Part shown: piece by piece, positions 16,493 to 24,435 of the stretch
Layout of the letters: each line of letters starts with the position of its first letter
How positions within the stretch are numbered: position 1 is the stretch's first letter
Virus record (IMG/VR): IMGVR_UViG_3300014868_000003
Location: 1-43,959 of that record
Source of the DNA: a virus
Length of the DNA: 43,959 bases
Direction: 5' to 3' (one strand)
The notes under the pieces: generated by a model
Told to the model about the DNA's origin: nothing
Database searches by the model: none
What the model saw: the letters and a program-made list of their open reading frames with translations, nothing else
Program-made: the position numbers and the translations under genes

Positions 16493-16912
16493 GTGCCCGT
16501 TTCCCTGATGAAAGACGGCGACCTGATCGTCGTCAAGGATTCCGAGTTGGTCGCCGGGGGCGATCCGGACACGTCGTACTCGCTGCGTCCGCTCACGCGC
16601 GAGATCCGGAAAGAGATCCTCGCGAAGAATACGTCCCGTGTTCCGAACCGGCGGACGCATCAAATGGACGAGCAGATCGACGGCGAAGGAGTCGGCTGGG
16701 ATCTGCTCGACTACAGCCTCGTCTCCTGGGACGGGATCTTGTGGGACGGGCAGCCGGCGCCGTGCGAGCGCGACTACAAGCTGAAGCTCGATCCGACGCG
16801 CTCGGTGGCGCTGCTCGAAAAGGCGGGGCTGTCCCAGGTCATCGCGGCCGAGGTGGCGCGGCCAGAAACTTTTCGCGCGCCTGCAGCAATTCGCCGAGTG
16901 GTGGGTGAGTGA
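16493..16912 (+). CDS. tail assembly chaperone (gpG-like)
   Basis: 139 residues from GTG 16493, with a strong GGAGGA site. It includes VSLMKDGDLIVVKDSELVAG and REIRKEILAKNTSRV. It lies between tail tube and tape measure, where siphophages encode a chaperone made in two forms by ribosomal frameshifting. Near the end, ACT TTT CGC at 16868-16876 offers a +1 slip (TTT to TTC keeps tRNA-Phe pairing). The +1 frame reads FARLQQFAEWWVSEGR straight into the next ORF. The in-frame product ends at TGA 16910-16912. Confidence 0.75.
   Translation: MPVSLMKDGDLIVVKDSELVAGGDPDTSYSLRPLTREIRKEILAKNTSRVPNRRTHQMDEQIDGEGVGWDLLDYSLVSWDGILWDGQPAPCERDYKLKLDPTRSVALLEKAGLSQVIAAEVARPETFRAPAAIRRVVGE
16871..16874 (+). 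other. candidate +1 ribosomal frameshift site (TTT C)
   Basis: In the chaperone frame, TTT occupies the P-site with C next, so the Phe tRNA can re-pair on TTC after a one-base forward slip. Reading then continues at GCG 16875 through LQQFAEWWVSEGR to the stop at 17219, giving a gpGT-like protein of about 241 residues. A -2 shift would reach the same frame but no matching slippery run is seen. Confidence 0.5.
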
Positions 16913-17219
16913 GGGACGGATTACCCCGTGCTGTCAAACCTCCGACGAGGAGATCGTCAGGACCGACCCGAGCGTCTTCAACTGCGAGACGTGCGCGGTC
17001 CGGTCCGCCATCGAGGCGCTCGATTCCGTGAACGCCGAGGCGTGGGGACACTTCCGACGCCTCTGCACCCGCTTTCTCTTCGAGACCAAATCTACGCCGG
17101 TCGCGCTGGCACGGATCACCGAGTCTCTCGACGCCGAGGACTGCGCCGAACTCCTGCAGCGGTTCGCCATTCTGTACGACGCCTACTACCCGGTGAAGGT
17201 GGCTAACCGTGGCGCGTGA
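16905..17219 (+). CDS. tail assembly chaperone extension (gpT-like)
   Basis: Opens as an ORF at GTG 16905 (104 residues) but has no good ribosome site. Its frame is already open upstream inside the chaperone gene, where it encodes a convincing helix (FARLQQFAEWWVSEGR). It therefore most likely makes only the C-terminal part of a +1 frameshift fusion. Content: CCQTSDEEIV, CETCAVRSAIEALDSVNAEA (a CxxC pair) and helices LQRFAILYDAYYPV. It overlaps the tape measure start by 11 bases. Role: chaperoning the tape measure during tail assembly. Confidence 0.65.
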   Translation: MSEGRITPCCQTSDEEIVRTDPSVFNCETCAVRSAIEALDSVNAEAWGHFRRLCTRFLFETKSTPVALARITESLDAEDCAELLQRFAILYDAYYPVKVANRGA

Positions 17220-19089
17220 ACTCCAGATCCGGATCGAGGTGCAGGACAGTGCCGCGGCGCGCGCGGCGCTGGAGACCGTCGAGACCGGGCTGAAGCAAGT
17301 CGAGGAAGCCGGCGGGAAGACTGCGGCGAAGCTCGGCAACACGTCGTCGACCGATTCCAGTCCGACGCTCGTCGGCTCGATGAAGGCGTTCCGCAATGTC
17401 GCCGTCGGTCTTGGGCTCGGTGCCGCCGTGAGTCGCGTCGTGGAGTTCGGCGGACGGCTGACGGACCTCGCGGCGCAGACCGGCATCGGTGTTGAAGCGT
17501 TGCAGCGTCTCGACGCGGTCGGCCAGACGGTCGGTGTCGGGCTCGAGCAGGCGGCGCGCGGCGTCAACATGATGCAGCGGAATCTGGTCGGCGACGAAGG
17601 CGCACAAAAGGCGGTCGCTGGACTCGGCCTCGAAGTCGACGCGCTGCTCAAGATGAAGCCAGATGAGGCGTTCATTGCGATTGCGCGCGAGATCGCGAAG
17701 ATTCCCGACCCCGCCGAGCGCACGGCGACGGCGGTCGAAGTGCTCGGCCGGTCCGGGCAGCAGTTGCTCCCGTTGCTCCTGGCGGACATCGAGGGCATCG
17801 GCAACGGCGTCGAGGTCATGAATGCGAAGACGGTCGCCGGCCTCGACCAATGGGACGACAGTTGGGCCCGCATCAAGCAGATCGCCACGGCGTCGATCGG
17901 CAACGTCGTCGGGGCGTTCGGCTCATGGGAAGGCGCCGTGAAGCTCCTGATCGACATCAACCCCTTTCTCACGGAGTCGATGAAGACGCAGGCGAAGGAA
18001 GGCTTCGACAAGTTCAGGGTGGCCGTGGGCGAGGCCACGGTCTCGGTCAAGACGTTCTACGAAGACAGTAAAGCCTGGCTCGTCGACAAGTGGGTCGCCG
18101 TGCGCGACGGTTTCCGCGCCAACTGGCAGACGCTCGCCGGCTACGTGAAGACCGCGAAGGACGCCGTCATCGGCTACGCGCGCGAGTTGTATACCGGCGT
18201 CAAAACGTGGGTCGTGGATCGCTTCTCGGACATCGTCTCCGGCGTGAAAACGAAGATCGACGCGGTCACGGGATTCTTCCGCGACATGTACGACAAGGTG
18301 GTCGGCCAGTCCTACGTCCCCGACATGGTCCGCGGGATCGACCTGGAGTTTCAGAAGTTGGGCGGGATCATGGTCAAGCCCACGAAGATCGCGACGGACC
18401 AGGTCGTCGACACGTTCCGGTCGATGCTGCAGAACATTCAGGGGCTCTTCTCCAGTTTCGGCGCGTCCGTCAGTGGCTGGCTGCAAAGCATGGTCGCCGG
18501 CCCGATTGGCGGGGCCTTGGGCTCGATTGTCGGTCAGGTGATCTCCGGCCTCGGGAGCCTGCTCACGGGCGGCATTACCTCGCTCGTCAACATGGCCGTG
18601 CAACTCGTCTGGTCGGGCCTCAAGAAGATCGGCTCGGCGATTAAGGACTTTTTCAGTAGCACGACGGTCGAGGAAGTCAAAACCGGCTTTACCGAGCAGT
18701 TGGGCTTCGAGAATCGCGATGCGTTGTTCAAGGCGTTGCTCGATGCGAACCGGATGGATCTCATCAATCGGTTCTTCGAGGTCGACAACTCGAAGATGGG
18801 CACGAAGCTCCTGGGCGACTGGATGACGGACGTCCGGGCCGCGCTGGGCTTCGCCGGCGGGACAGACGGGCAGTTCCTCGACTTCGGACAGGGCCGCATG
18901 GCGATGCTCCACGGCGAGGAAGCCGTCGTGCGCCGTCAGGACAGCCAGGGGCTCGCCGAGGCGATTGCGGGGGCATTGGGCGGCAAGGTGGGCGGCGGGA
19001 CGGTGCAGGTCTTCATCGGGCCCAGGAAGCTCGCGGAAATCATCATGCCGGAACTCCCCGGCGTCGTGCGCCGGTACGGATTGGCGTAG
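17209..19089 (+). CDS. tail tape measure protein
   Basis: 626 residues from GTG 17209. The N-terminus is coiled coil (ALETVETGLKQVEEAGGKTA), then a TMP-like core (FGGRLTDLAAQTGIGVEALQ), long amphipathic helices and a hydrophobic stretch at about 430-470 (GGALGSIVGQVISGLGSLLT, SLVNMAVQLVW). Such segments in tape measures are linked to DNA ejection across the membrane. The C-terminal end contains VQVFIGPRKLAEIIMPEL. At roughly 0.15 nm per residue this would set a tail near 90-95 nm (family rule of thumb). Position and length support the call. Confidence 0.85.
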   Translation: MARELQIRIEVQDSAAARAALETVETGLKQVEEAGGKTAAKLGNTSSTDSSPTLVGSMKAFRNVAVGLGLGAAVSRVVEFGGRLTDLAAQTGIGVEALQRLDAVGQTVGVGLEQAARGVNMMQRNLVGDEGAQKAVAGLGLEVDALLKMKPDEAFIAIAREIAKIPDPAERTATAVEVLGRSGQQLLPLLLADIEGIGNGVEVMNAKTVAGLDQWDDSWARIKQIATASIGNVVGAFGSWEGAVKLLIDINPFLTESMKTQAKEGFDKFRVAVGEATVSVKTFYEDSKAWLVDKWVAVRDGFRANWQTLAGYVKTAKDAVIGYARELYTGVKTWVVDRFSDIVSGVKTKIDAVTGFFRDMYDKVVGQSYVPDMVRGIDLEFQKLGGIMVKPTKIATDQVVDTFRSMLQNIQGLFSSFGASVSGWLQSMVAGPIGGALGSIVGQVISGLGSLLTGGITSLVNMAVQLVWSGLKKIGSAIKDFFSSTTVEEVKTGFTEQLGFENRDALFKALLDANRMDLINRFFEVDNSKMGTKLLGDWMTDVRAALGFAGGTDGQFLDFGQGRMAMLHGEEAVVRRQDSQGLAEAIAGALGGKVGGGTVQVFIGPRKLAEIIMPELPGVVRRYGLA

Positions 19090-21078
19090 ATGGCGACCTA
19101 TGCCGTCACCATCAATGCGGTCACGCGCCAACTGCAAACGGGTTGGAGCATCGCCCATGTCATCAACGGCCTCGACGTGTTGACGGCCGATGTCCTCTCC
19201 CTCAATCGCGCCTACGTCCCCACGCTCGGCCACGCGATCATCATCACGGAAGACGGGACACCGATCTTCGGCGGGTTGATCGATCAGATCCACGAACGCG
19301 GCCACAAGAACAAGCCTGTCGATCACGTCGTCTCGGAAATCACGGCGAAGGGCTTCGCGCAGTACGCCCACCGGGTGCGCCTGACGGAGACCTTCGCGGC
19401 TGGCACAACGCTCAAGTCGGCGCTCGAAGTCATCGAGACCTACCTGACGGTCTTCGGGGTGAGCCTCGACGCGAGCCAGGTCAACGGGCCGAACCTCTCC
19501 GCGGACCTCGTCTTTGACGGCGTCCAGGTCAGCGAAGTCCTGAACCAGCTCACGGGCTTGACCGGCTACGTCTGGGAAATCGACGCCTCGAAAGAACTCC
19601 GGATGTACGACCCCGGCTCCGTGGCCGCGCCGTTCGATCTGACGGTGGCCGCGGGCATTGAGCGGGAAGACATCACGGTCGAGCGGAGCCGAGACAAGTA
19701 CTACAACCGGGTCGTCGTCAGGTTTGGTACGGGCCTCGTGGAAGTCACCGATACATTCACTGGTGACGGGTCAACGACCACGTTCGAGTTGAGCGTCCCG
19801 ATTGTCTCGTGGCGCGGCTACGTCACAAACAACGCCGTCAACGAAACGATCAGCCTCGTCGGCGGTGGGGGCACCTGGGAGTATGACCCCACGGCGCTCC
19901 CGTATCCGACGATCGAGCGCACGAGCGCCCCGGCGAATACCAACCCGATCAGCATCATCTATACCGGGCAATTCCCGGCAGTCGTCTCGGCCGAAGATGC
20001 GAGTTACGCCACTGACCCGAGCGAGTTGGTCGTGGCCGAGCCGACCGTCTTTAACCGGCTGCAAGCCCAGGCGATTGCGGATGCGCTGCTCGCCCGCTAT
20101 CTCGTCTCCACGGTGGAACTCGTCACGTTCGAGACGCGGGAGATCGGCGTCAAGCCGGGACAAAGCCTCGATATCACGGTCGCCGACCGCGGGATCTCCG
20201 GGACGTTCATGGTCTCGGAAGTCAACGTGCTCGCTGATGCGAACCTGAAGACGATCCGCACGGTGAAGGCGATCGGTGGGGACACGTTCCGCGGCTCATT
20301 CCGCAATCTCTACATCGACTGGCTCACGGATACCGGCGGGGGAGGCACGTCCACGGCAGGGCCGGCGCTGAGTAGCCCCGGCGCGTACGGGGCGATTCCC
20401 GCCTCGCCGGATCGGTCGGTGCAGTTCAACAACTCGGGAGCTTTCGGCGGTTCGTCGATGTTCCTATGGAAGGGCACGGCGACGTACAGCGGCTTCCCGG
20501 CGAATCTCCGCGTGGAGGTCGAGGACGAGTCGCGCTACAACATCGCGTTGGTCGGGCCCGATGCGACGTTCTGGGTCGGCCAGGTCTACAACAACGGGGA
20601 CATCATCTGGAACGGCGGACGCGATTACTCGGTCCTCTCATCGCGAGACATTTTGCACGACGCCGCCAGAGAGTTCATCGTCCGAGTCGGCAATCAATTC
20701 TCCGATGCCATCAAGCTCGAGGGACTGGTCGCCTGTCAAGGGCTGGCCGTTCAAGTCCTCCGCACCACGGCGACGACGTACACGATCGACACGACGGCCG
20801 GCACACCGTTGACCGTGCTGCTGTGTGTCGCGGACGGCGGCGCCATCACGGTCAACCTGCCGGCGCTGGCCGCCGCGTCGTCGAATCCGATTACCAGCGG
20901 ATACCGCGTGCTGTGCATTCGCAACGATGGGGCCTCGAATAATGTCACGGTCGACCCAGACTCGTCCGAGACGATCGACGGCACGACGACGTACACGCTG
21001 ACGCCTGGACAAAGCATCGCGATCTGTTCACTGACCGGCACCGGCGCCGGCTGGAAGGTATTGGCCTCGCACGGGTGA
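19090..21078 (+). CDS. tail hub/tip protein with C-terminal fibre-like domain
   Basis: 662 residues from ATG 19090, immediately after the tape measure. Residues about 1-390 look like a tail hub (gpD/gp27-type barrels): TYAVTINAVTRQLQTGW, ALEVIETYLTVFGVSLDASQ, RDKYYNRVVVRFGTGLVEVT, KPGQSLDITVADRGISGTFM. A Gly/Ser/Pro linker at about 410-425 leads to a beta-rich C-terminal part ending in TVDPDSSETIDGTTTYTLTP, a module also found in fibre and collar proteins. It probably closes the tail tube and carries receptor-contacting domains. Confidence 0.75.
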   Translation: MATYAVTINAVTRQLQTGWSIAHVINGLDVLTADVLSLNRAYVPTLGHAIIITEDGTPIFGGLIDQIHERGHKNKPVDHVVSEITAKGFAQYAHRVRLTETFAAGTTLKSALEVIETYLTVFGVSLDASQVNGPNLSADLVFDGVQVSEVLNQLTGLTGYVWEIDASKELRMYDPGSVAAPFDLTVAAGIEREDITVERSRDKYYNRVVVRFGTGLVEVTDTFTGDGSTTTFELSVPIVSWRGYVTNNAVNETISLVGGGGTWEYDPTALPYPTIERTSAPANTNPISIIYTGQFPAVVSAEDASYATDPSELVVAEPTVFNRLQAQAIADALLARYLVSTVELVTFETREIGVKPGQSLDITVADRGISGTFMVSEVNVLADANLKTIRTVKAIGGDTFRGSFRNLYIDWLTDTGGGGTSTAGPALSSPGAYGAIPASPDRSVQFNNSGAFGGSSMFLWKGTATYSGFPANLRVEVEDESRYNIALVGPDATFWVGQVYNNGDIIWNGGRDYSVLSSRDILHDAAREFIVRVGNQFSDAIKLEGLVACQGLAVQVLRTTATTYTIDTTAGTPLTVLLCVADGGAITVNLPALAAASSNPITSGYRVLCIRNDGASNNVTVDPDSSETIDGTTTYTLTPGQSIAICSLTGTGAGWKVLASHG

Positions 21079-21099
21079 GGCACGACTGAAGGGGACGAC

Positions 21100-21285
21100 A
21101 TGGGGTACTTCGTGCGCGGGTTGATTGCTCTCGTCGTGTTGGTGCTCGTCTTTGCGGCGATTCCGGCGATCGTCGGTCTCAGCGGGATCGGCGTGAATCC
21201 GCACCTGATCACGTTGATTCAGATTTGCGTGTGCGGGATCGCGTTGTTCTACGTCGTGTCGGGATGGCCGTCGAAGCCGGCATAA
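21100..21285 (+). CDS. two-span membrane protein, lysis cassette
   Basis: 61 residues from ATG 21100, with AAGGGGACG upstream. Two hydrophobic segments, VRGLIALVVLVLVFAAIPAI and LITLIQICVCGIALFYVVSG, form a hairpin with a short polar turn. It is the first gene after the tail hub and the first of several membrane genes leading to the endolysin. It could be a holin-like or envelope-stress component; which of the cassette's membrane proteins is the true holin cannot be decided from sequence alone. Confidence 0.6.
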   Translation: MGYFVRGLIALVVLVLVFAAIPAIVGLSGIGVNPHLITLIQICVCGIALFYVVSGWPSKPA

Positions 21286-21289
21286 CCCT

Positions 21290-21667
21290 ATGCAACAGGT
21301 CCGGACGCGGTGGCCGGTCGACATGGTGATACGCGGGTGGGTGTGCGTGGTCGTGAGCGTCAGTGTGCTGGCGGCCGTGGGCACGGGCCTCGTCGCGCAG
21401 TCGGCGCAGTCGATCTCCGAGCGCGTCTATGTGCTCACGCTCCGGGCCGACGACCACGCCCGCCGTTTGAACTCGCTCGAGGTCGCCAACGCCACCGAGG
21501 CCGCGGCAGGCTTGGGCACGCGCGTCGCCCTGCTTGAGGCGTCCATGACGGAAATCAAGTGGCTGTCTCGGACGGTGGCCGGGGGGTTTCTGGCCTACAT
21601 GGTCATGGGCTTCATGAACCTGCTCCGGCGCCGCAACGGGCACGGGTCCGGAGACGACGGACCGTGA
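21290..21667 (+). CDS. membrane protein with coiled-coil core, lysis cassette
   Basis: 125 residues from ATG 21290. One N-terminal hydrophobic segment (GWVCVVVSVSVLAAVGTGLV), then a coiled-coil stretch (DDHARRLNSLEVANATEAAA, LGTRVALLEASMTEIKWLS), then a second hydrophobic segment (VAGGFLAYMVMGFMNLL) and a basic tail. This layout resembles XhlA/spanin-like lysis accessory proteins. The stop overlaps the next GTG (GTGA). Confidence 0.6.
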   Translation: MQQVRTRWPVDMVIRGWVCVVVSVSVLAAVGTGLVAQSAQSISERVYVLTLRADDHARRLNSLEVANATEAAAGLGTRVALLEASMTEIKWLSRTVAGGFLAYMVMGFMNLLRRRNGHGSGDDGP

Positions 21668-21975
21668 CCAGCGCACGGGTCGTGCTCATCGCGTCCGGCG
21701 TTGGCCTCGTGGTGCTCGTAGCCTTGGCGCTACTGCAGGACGTCTCCGTGCGCCGGCTGATTGGTTGGACGTGGTTTCTCGCGATTCCGATCGGCGTGTG
21801 GCTGGGCCTCTTGAAACAGCGCACCGAAGCCCGCCTGCGCCGCGATCACGAAATGGAGATGGTCAAGGTTATTCGCAAGTTGGATCGCATGGTGACCACG
21901 GTCGCCGAAGAGTGGGGCGAACCCCAGGCGGTTGTGCGGGAGAAGCTGCTGGCGATTGTGAGGCAGGGGAAATGA
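21664..21975 (+). CDS. two-span membrane protein with helical tail
   Basis: 103 residues from GTG 21664. Hydrophobic segments VVLIASGVGLVVLVALALLQ and LIGWTWFLAIPIGVWLGLL are followed by a charged amphipathic tail (ARLRRDHEMEMVKVIRKLDR, MVTTVAEEWGEPQAVVREKL). The stop overlaps the endolysin start (ATGA), suggesting coordinated expression with lysis. A holin or antiholin-like role is plausible but unproven. Confidence 0.6.
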   Translation: MTSARVVLIASGVGLVVLVALALLQDVSVRRLIGWTWFLAIPIGVWLGLLKQRTEARLRRDHEMEMVKVIRKLDRMVTTVAEEWGEPQAVVREKLLAIVRQGK

Positions 21976-22331
21976 GCCGACGACTCGACGATCTCGATCC
22001 GCGGTTCAAGCCGAAGGCGATCGAACTGCTCGCGCGCTGCGTCGAAGCTGGCCTCATGGTGCTTGTCGTGGACACGCTCCGCACGCCCGCCGAACACGCG
22101 GAGAACTTGCGGCGCGGCGTGAGTTGGACGACGCGCTCGAAGCATCTCGACGGGCTGGCGATCGACATCGCGCCATTCGAGCAGTACTCCCTGCACGGCC
22201 CTGACAAGGTCCGGTGGGACGCGGGCGATCCGGTGTGGCTGCGGCTCGGGACGATCGGGGAAGGACTCGGGCTCCGGTGGGGTGGGCGCTGGGCTCAGAA
22301 GGACTACGGGCATTTCGAGTTCGTGGAGTAA
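21972..22331 (+). CDS. endolysin, M15-type peptidase
   Basis: 119 residues from ATG 21972 (ATGA). It matches the compact L-Ala-D-Glu endopeptidase/VanY-like M15 family: VVDTLRTPAEHAENLRRGVS, then SKHLDGLAIDIAP with zinc ligands H58 and D65, and a C-terminal WAQKDYGHFEFVE with H114 as third ligand and an acidic residue nearby. It would cleave the peptide stem of host peptidoglycan. There is no signal peptide, so export must rely on a holin. Length is typical of single-domain endolysins. Confidence 0.85.
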   Translation: MSRRLDDLDPRFKPKAIELLARCVEAGLMVLVVDTLRTPAEHAENLRRGVSWTTRSKHLDGLAIDIAPFEQYSLHGPDKVRWDAGDPVWLRLGTIGEGLGLRWGGRWAQKDYGHFEFVE

Positions 22332-22349
22332 CACGAGAGGAGCGTCACT

Positions 22350-22769
22350 GTGGACCCGGTCTATCAGGAAGTCATCAAAGTCGTTGGCGGCATCATCGCG
22401 TCGGCGCTCGGCATGTTGCTGATCTGGATTGCGACCCAGATGGCGAGAAAACTCGGCCTGTCCGTGAGCGCGGAGCAGCAGGCGCAACTGCAATGGTTCG
22501 CCCAGCAGGCCGCCAAAAAGATGGAGGAGATCGCGGCGGCGAAACTGAAATCCACGGGCGAGCGCATGACGCCGGCCGAGCAGATGGCTGGCGCGGTGGA
22601 AGCCGTCATGGAGAATCTGCCGCGCGTCGATGCCGCGAAGGCCGCCAGCGCGGTCACGGCGGCACTGCCGGAGCTCGGCATCGGCGCGTCGGGGCCGATC
22701 GCTGTGGCGGCGGCGAAGCCGGTCGTGTTGATGGCTCCCGCAAACCCTCAGCCGGCACCAGCGCCATGA
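22350..22769 (+). CDS. LLH-type holin-like protein
   Basis: 139 residues from GTG 22350, with GAGAGGAG upstream. A single N-terminal membrane helix (VVGGIIASALGMLLIWIATQ) is followed by an amphipathic Gln/Ala/Lys helix (SAEQQAQLQWFAQQAAKKME) and a helical body, ending in an Ala/Pro tail (PANPQPAPAP). One N-terminal membrane helix plus a coiled-coil-like body is the LL-H holin family layout. The location after the endolysin supports a lysis role. The stop overlaps the next ATG (ATGA). Confidence 0.65.
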   Translation: MDPVYQEVIKVVGGIIASALGMLLIWIATQMARKLGLSVSAEQQAQLQWFAQQAAKKMEEIAAAKLKSTGERMTPAEQMAGAVEAVMENLPRVDAAKAASAVTAALPELGIGASGPIAVAAAKPVVLMAPANPQPAPAP

Positions 22770-23008
22770 GCCCAGCGTTGGTGCCGATGCCGTCGCCGAT
22801 GAGCGCCAGTCTGCGGGCCTCGATTGACGCGGCAGTGAGGGCGGTTCCGTCGGGGAAACGTGGGCAGGCGACCGCGGCGGCGACGTTGCGAGGCGCGCAG
22901 TTCGAGGTCGGCTACAAGGCCAAGCCGTGGCTCAACCTCGGCGGCTACGCGGAGAAGTTGTGGGGCGGCGGCTTCGAGGCGGGCGTGAAAGCGACGGCGA
23001 CGTGGTGA
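22766..23008 (+). CDS. small hypothetical protein
   Basis: 80 residues from ATG 22766. It starts with Pro/Ser/Met-rich sequence, then a helix (SLRASIDAAVRAVPSGKRGQ) and a C-terminal run with alternating small and aromatic residues (FEVGYKAKPWLNLGGYAEKL, FEAGVKATATW) that looks like beta strands of an outer-membrane-like or amphipathic sheet. Such a pattern in a phage protein is odd. Stop overlaps the next GTG (GTGA). Function unknown. Confidence 0.5.
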   Translation: MSPALVPMPSPMSASLRASIDAAVRAVPSGKRGQATAAATLRGAQFEVGYKAKPWLNLGGYAEKLWGGGFEAGVKATATW

Positions 23009-23226
23009 ACAAGGTTCCAGGGCCTCCCCAACCGTTGACACGGGCCGCGATGTATACGCGCCCCGGAAGTCACACCTGGTCGTACGCGCTGCCCGTGCGC
23101 TTTCGCGGGGCCGAGCGCGTGCTGCCTGATGGGGAAGTCATCACGGCATGGCGCGGGGCCCTGCTCTACGTGCATCTCGATGAATACGGGCAGCCGGCCA
23201 GCGCGAGTCTCGGAGCGATGACGTGA
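23005..23226 (+). CDS. small hypothetical protein
   Basis: 73 residues from GTG 23005 (GTGA overlap); an ATG at 23050 is an alternative start. The sequence SYALPVRFRGAERVLPDGEV, then GALLYVHLDEYGQPASA, suggests a small beta barrel. Neighbours are the lysis cassette upstream and surface-protein genes downstream. No family recognised. Confidence 0.45.
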   Translation: MNKVPGPPQPLTRAAMYTRPGSHTWSYALPVRFRGAERVLPDGEVITAWRGALLYVHLDEYGQPASASLGAMT

Positions 23227-24242
23227 GACTGACTCCCCACGGCGATCCGCTGCTCGGCGTGGCGTCGAAGGTCTGCCCGATCAACGGCACGCGCAAGGCG
23301 TATCAGACGGGCGCGGACGCGACGGCGTGGCGGATCGAAACGGCCGAGTTCGACGGATCGAATCCGGTCACGGAAGCCGGCCACGGGGCGATCTGGCTCC
23401 GTGGCGGCGGCGGTGTTTGGGCGGTGCTCGGGCCAGGTGGCGTGCACGTCCGCGGCCGGCTCGGTCGTCCGCCTCAGCCTGGCGATGCCGTGAACCGTCC
23501 GGACTTGCCCAACGACGGCATCCTCGACGTCGGGCCGGACGGGATCGTCTACGTCACGAACTACCAGACGGGCGAGGACATCCGGGCCTACCACCCGGAC
23601 GCCCATAACCAGCCAGGCGGCGTCCGGCCGGTCCTGACGTTGTCGACCGCGCCGATCCTGTACGACGCCACGGGTGGCCCGCAGGTGTCGGCGCTACGCG
23701 GGCTTCGCCTCGCGTGGCTCGCTGGCTCCGTGCAGACGCACGGGCTGCCCAACTTCGTCGCGCGCGGTGAACACGTCAACAGCCTGCGCCTGGCCGAGAC
23801 GCCGGCTGGCCGGGTCTACATCGTGGAGCGTGGGTCGAACTGGCTCATGGTCCGGCCGATCGACTCGCTCGACGGCTGGCAGGTCGATGGCGACGGCGAG
23901 CATTTCTTCTCGCCCGATCTCGTGGCGCTCGACGACCTCTGGATCGTCGTGGGCTGGAGTCACACGCAAGGCGAAGGGCCTGAAGCGGGACGAACGCAGG
24001 ATATCGACGTGACGACGCCGCGCGCGCCGCTCGTGCGGCCGACGCCCCCGCCGGTCATTGAGCCGCCACCGGTGGAGCCGCCAGTCATTGAGCCTGAGCC
24101 ACCGCCTGTGGTGGAGCCTCCGATTGTGATTCCGCCGACGCCGCAACCGGAGCCGCCGCAACCGGAACAACCGATCAAGATCCCGTGGTGGCGGAAGGTG
24201 ATCGAAGCGATTCTCGGCGCGTGGTGGGAGGGACGGAAATGA
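23223..24242 (+). CDS. beta-propeller-like protein with proline-rich stalk
   Basis: 339 residues from GTG 23223 (GTGA overlap). Residues about 20-270 have repeated blade-like strands (GRVYIVERGSNWLMVRPIDS, LVALDDLWIVVGWSHTQGEG, DGIVYVTNYQTGEDIRAY), as in NHL/WD-type propellers. Residues about 275-320 are Pro/Glu/Val repeats (PPVIEPPPVEPPVIEPEPPP), a rigid stalk. The C-terminus is a short amphipathic Trp-rich helix (IPWWRKVIEAILGAWWEGRK). Head, stalk and anchor suggest a virion or membrane-linked binding protein. Confidence 0.65.
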   Translation: MRLTPHGDPLLGVASKVCPINGTRKAYQTGADATAWRIETAEFDGSNPVTEAGHGAIWLRGGGGVWAVLGPGGVHVRGRLGRPPQPGDAVNRPDLPNDGILDVGPDGIVYVTNYQTGEDIRAYHPDAHNQPGGVRPVLTLSTAPILYDATGGPQVSALRGLRLAWLAGSVQTHGLPNFVARGEHVNSLRLAETPAGRVYIVERGSNWLMVRPIDSLDGWQVDGDGEHFFSPDLVALDDLWIVVGWSHTQGEGPEAGRTQDIDVTTPRAPLVRPTPPPVIEPPPVEPPVIEPEPPPVVEPPIVIPPTPQPEPPQPEQPIKIPWWRKVIEAILGAWWEGRK

Positions 24243-24427
24243 TCTGGCTTCTGATTCTCGGGCTCGTGCTCATCGTGACGTATGAAGTCTGGGCCATTCG
24301 ACGCAAGGAGCCTGGCGACACGATCTCTGAAATCTTCTGGAAGGCGTCCAAGAAACCGCTCGTGCCGTTTCTCTTCGGCGTCCTTGCCGGTCATTTCGTC
24401 TGGCAGTCCGCTGGTTCCTGTCTGTGA
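24239..24427 (+). CDS. small membrane protein
   Basis: 62 residues from ATG 24239 (ATGA overlap). Hydrophobic N-terminus (MIWLLILGLVLIVTYEVWAI), a charged middle (RRKEPGDTISEIFWKASKK) and a second moderately hydrophobic segment (VPFLFGVLAGHFVWQ). It lies between two genes for likely extracytoplasmic proteins and could help export or membrane anchoring. Function not known. Confidence 0.55.
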   Translation: MIWLLILGLVLIVTYEVWAIRRKEPGDTISEIFWKASKKPLVPFLFGVLAGHFVWQSAGSCL

Positions 24428-24435
24428 GGCTCCCC

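Noticed and set aside
17923-19371. 482-residue minus-strand ORF under the tape measure
   Set aside because: High-GC shadow frame; composition dominated by Asp/Arg/His with no domain pattern.
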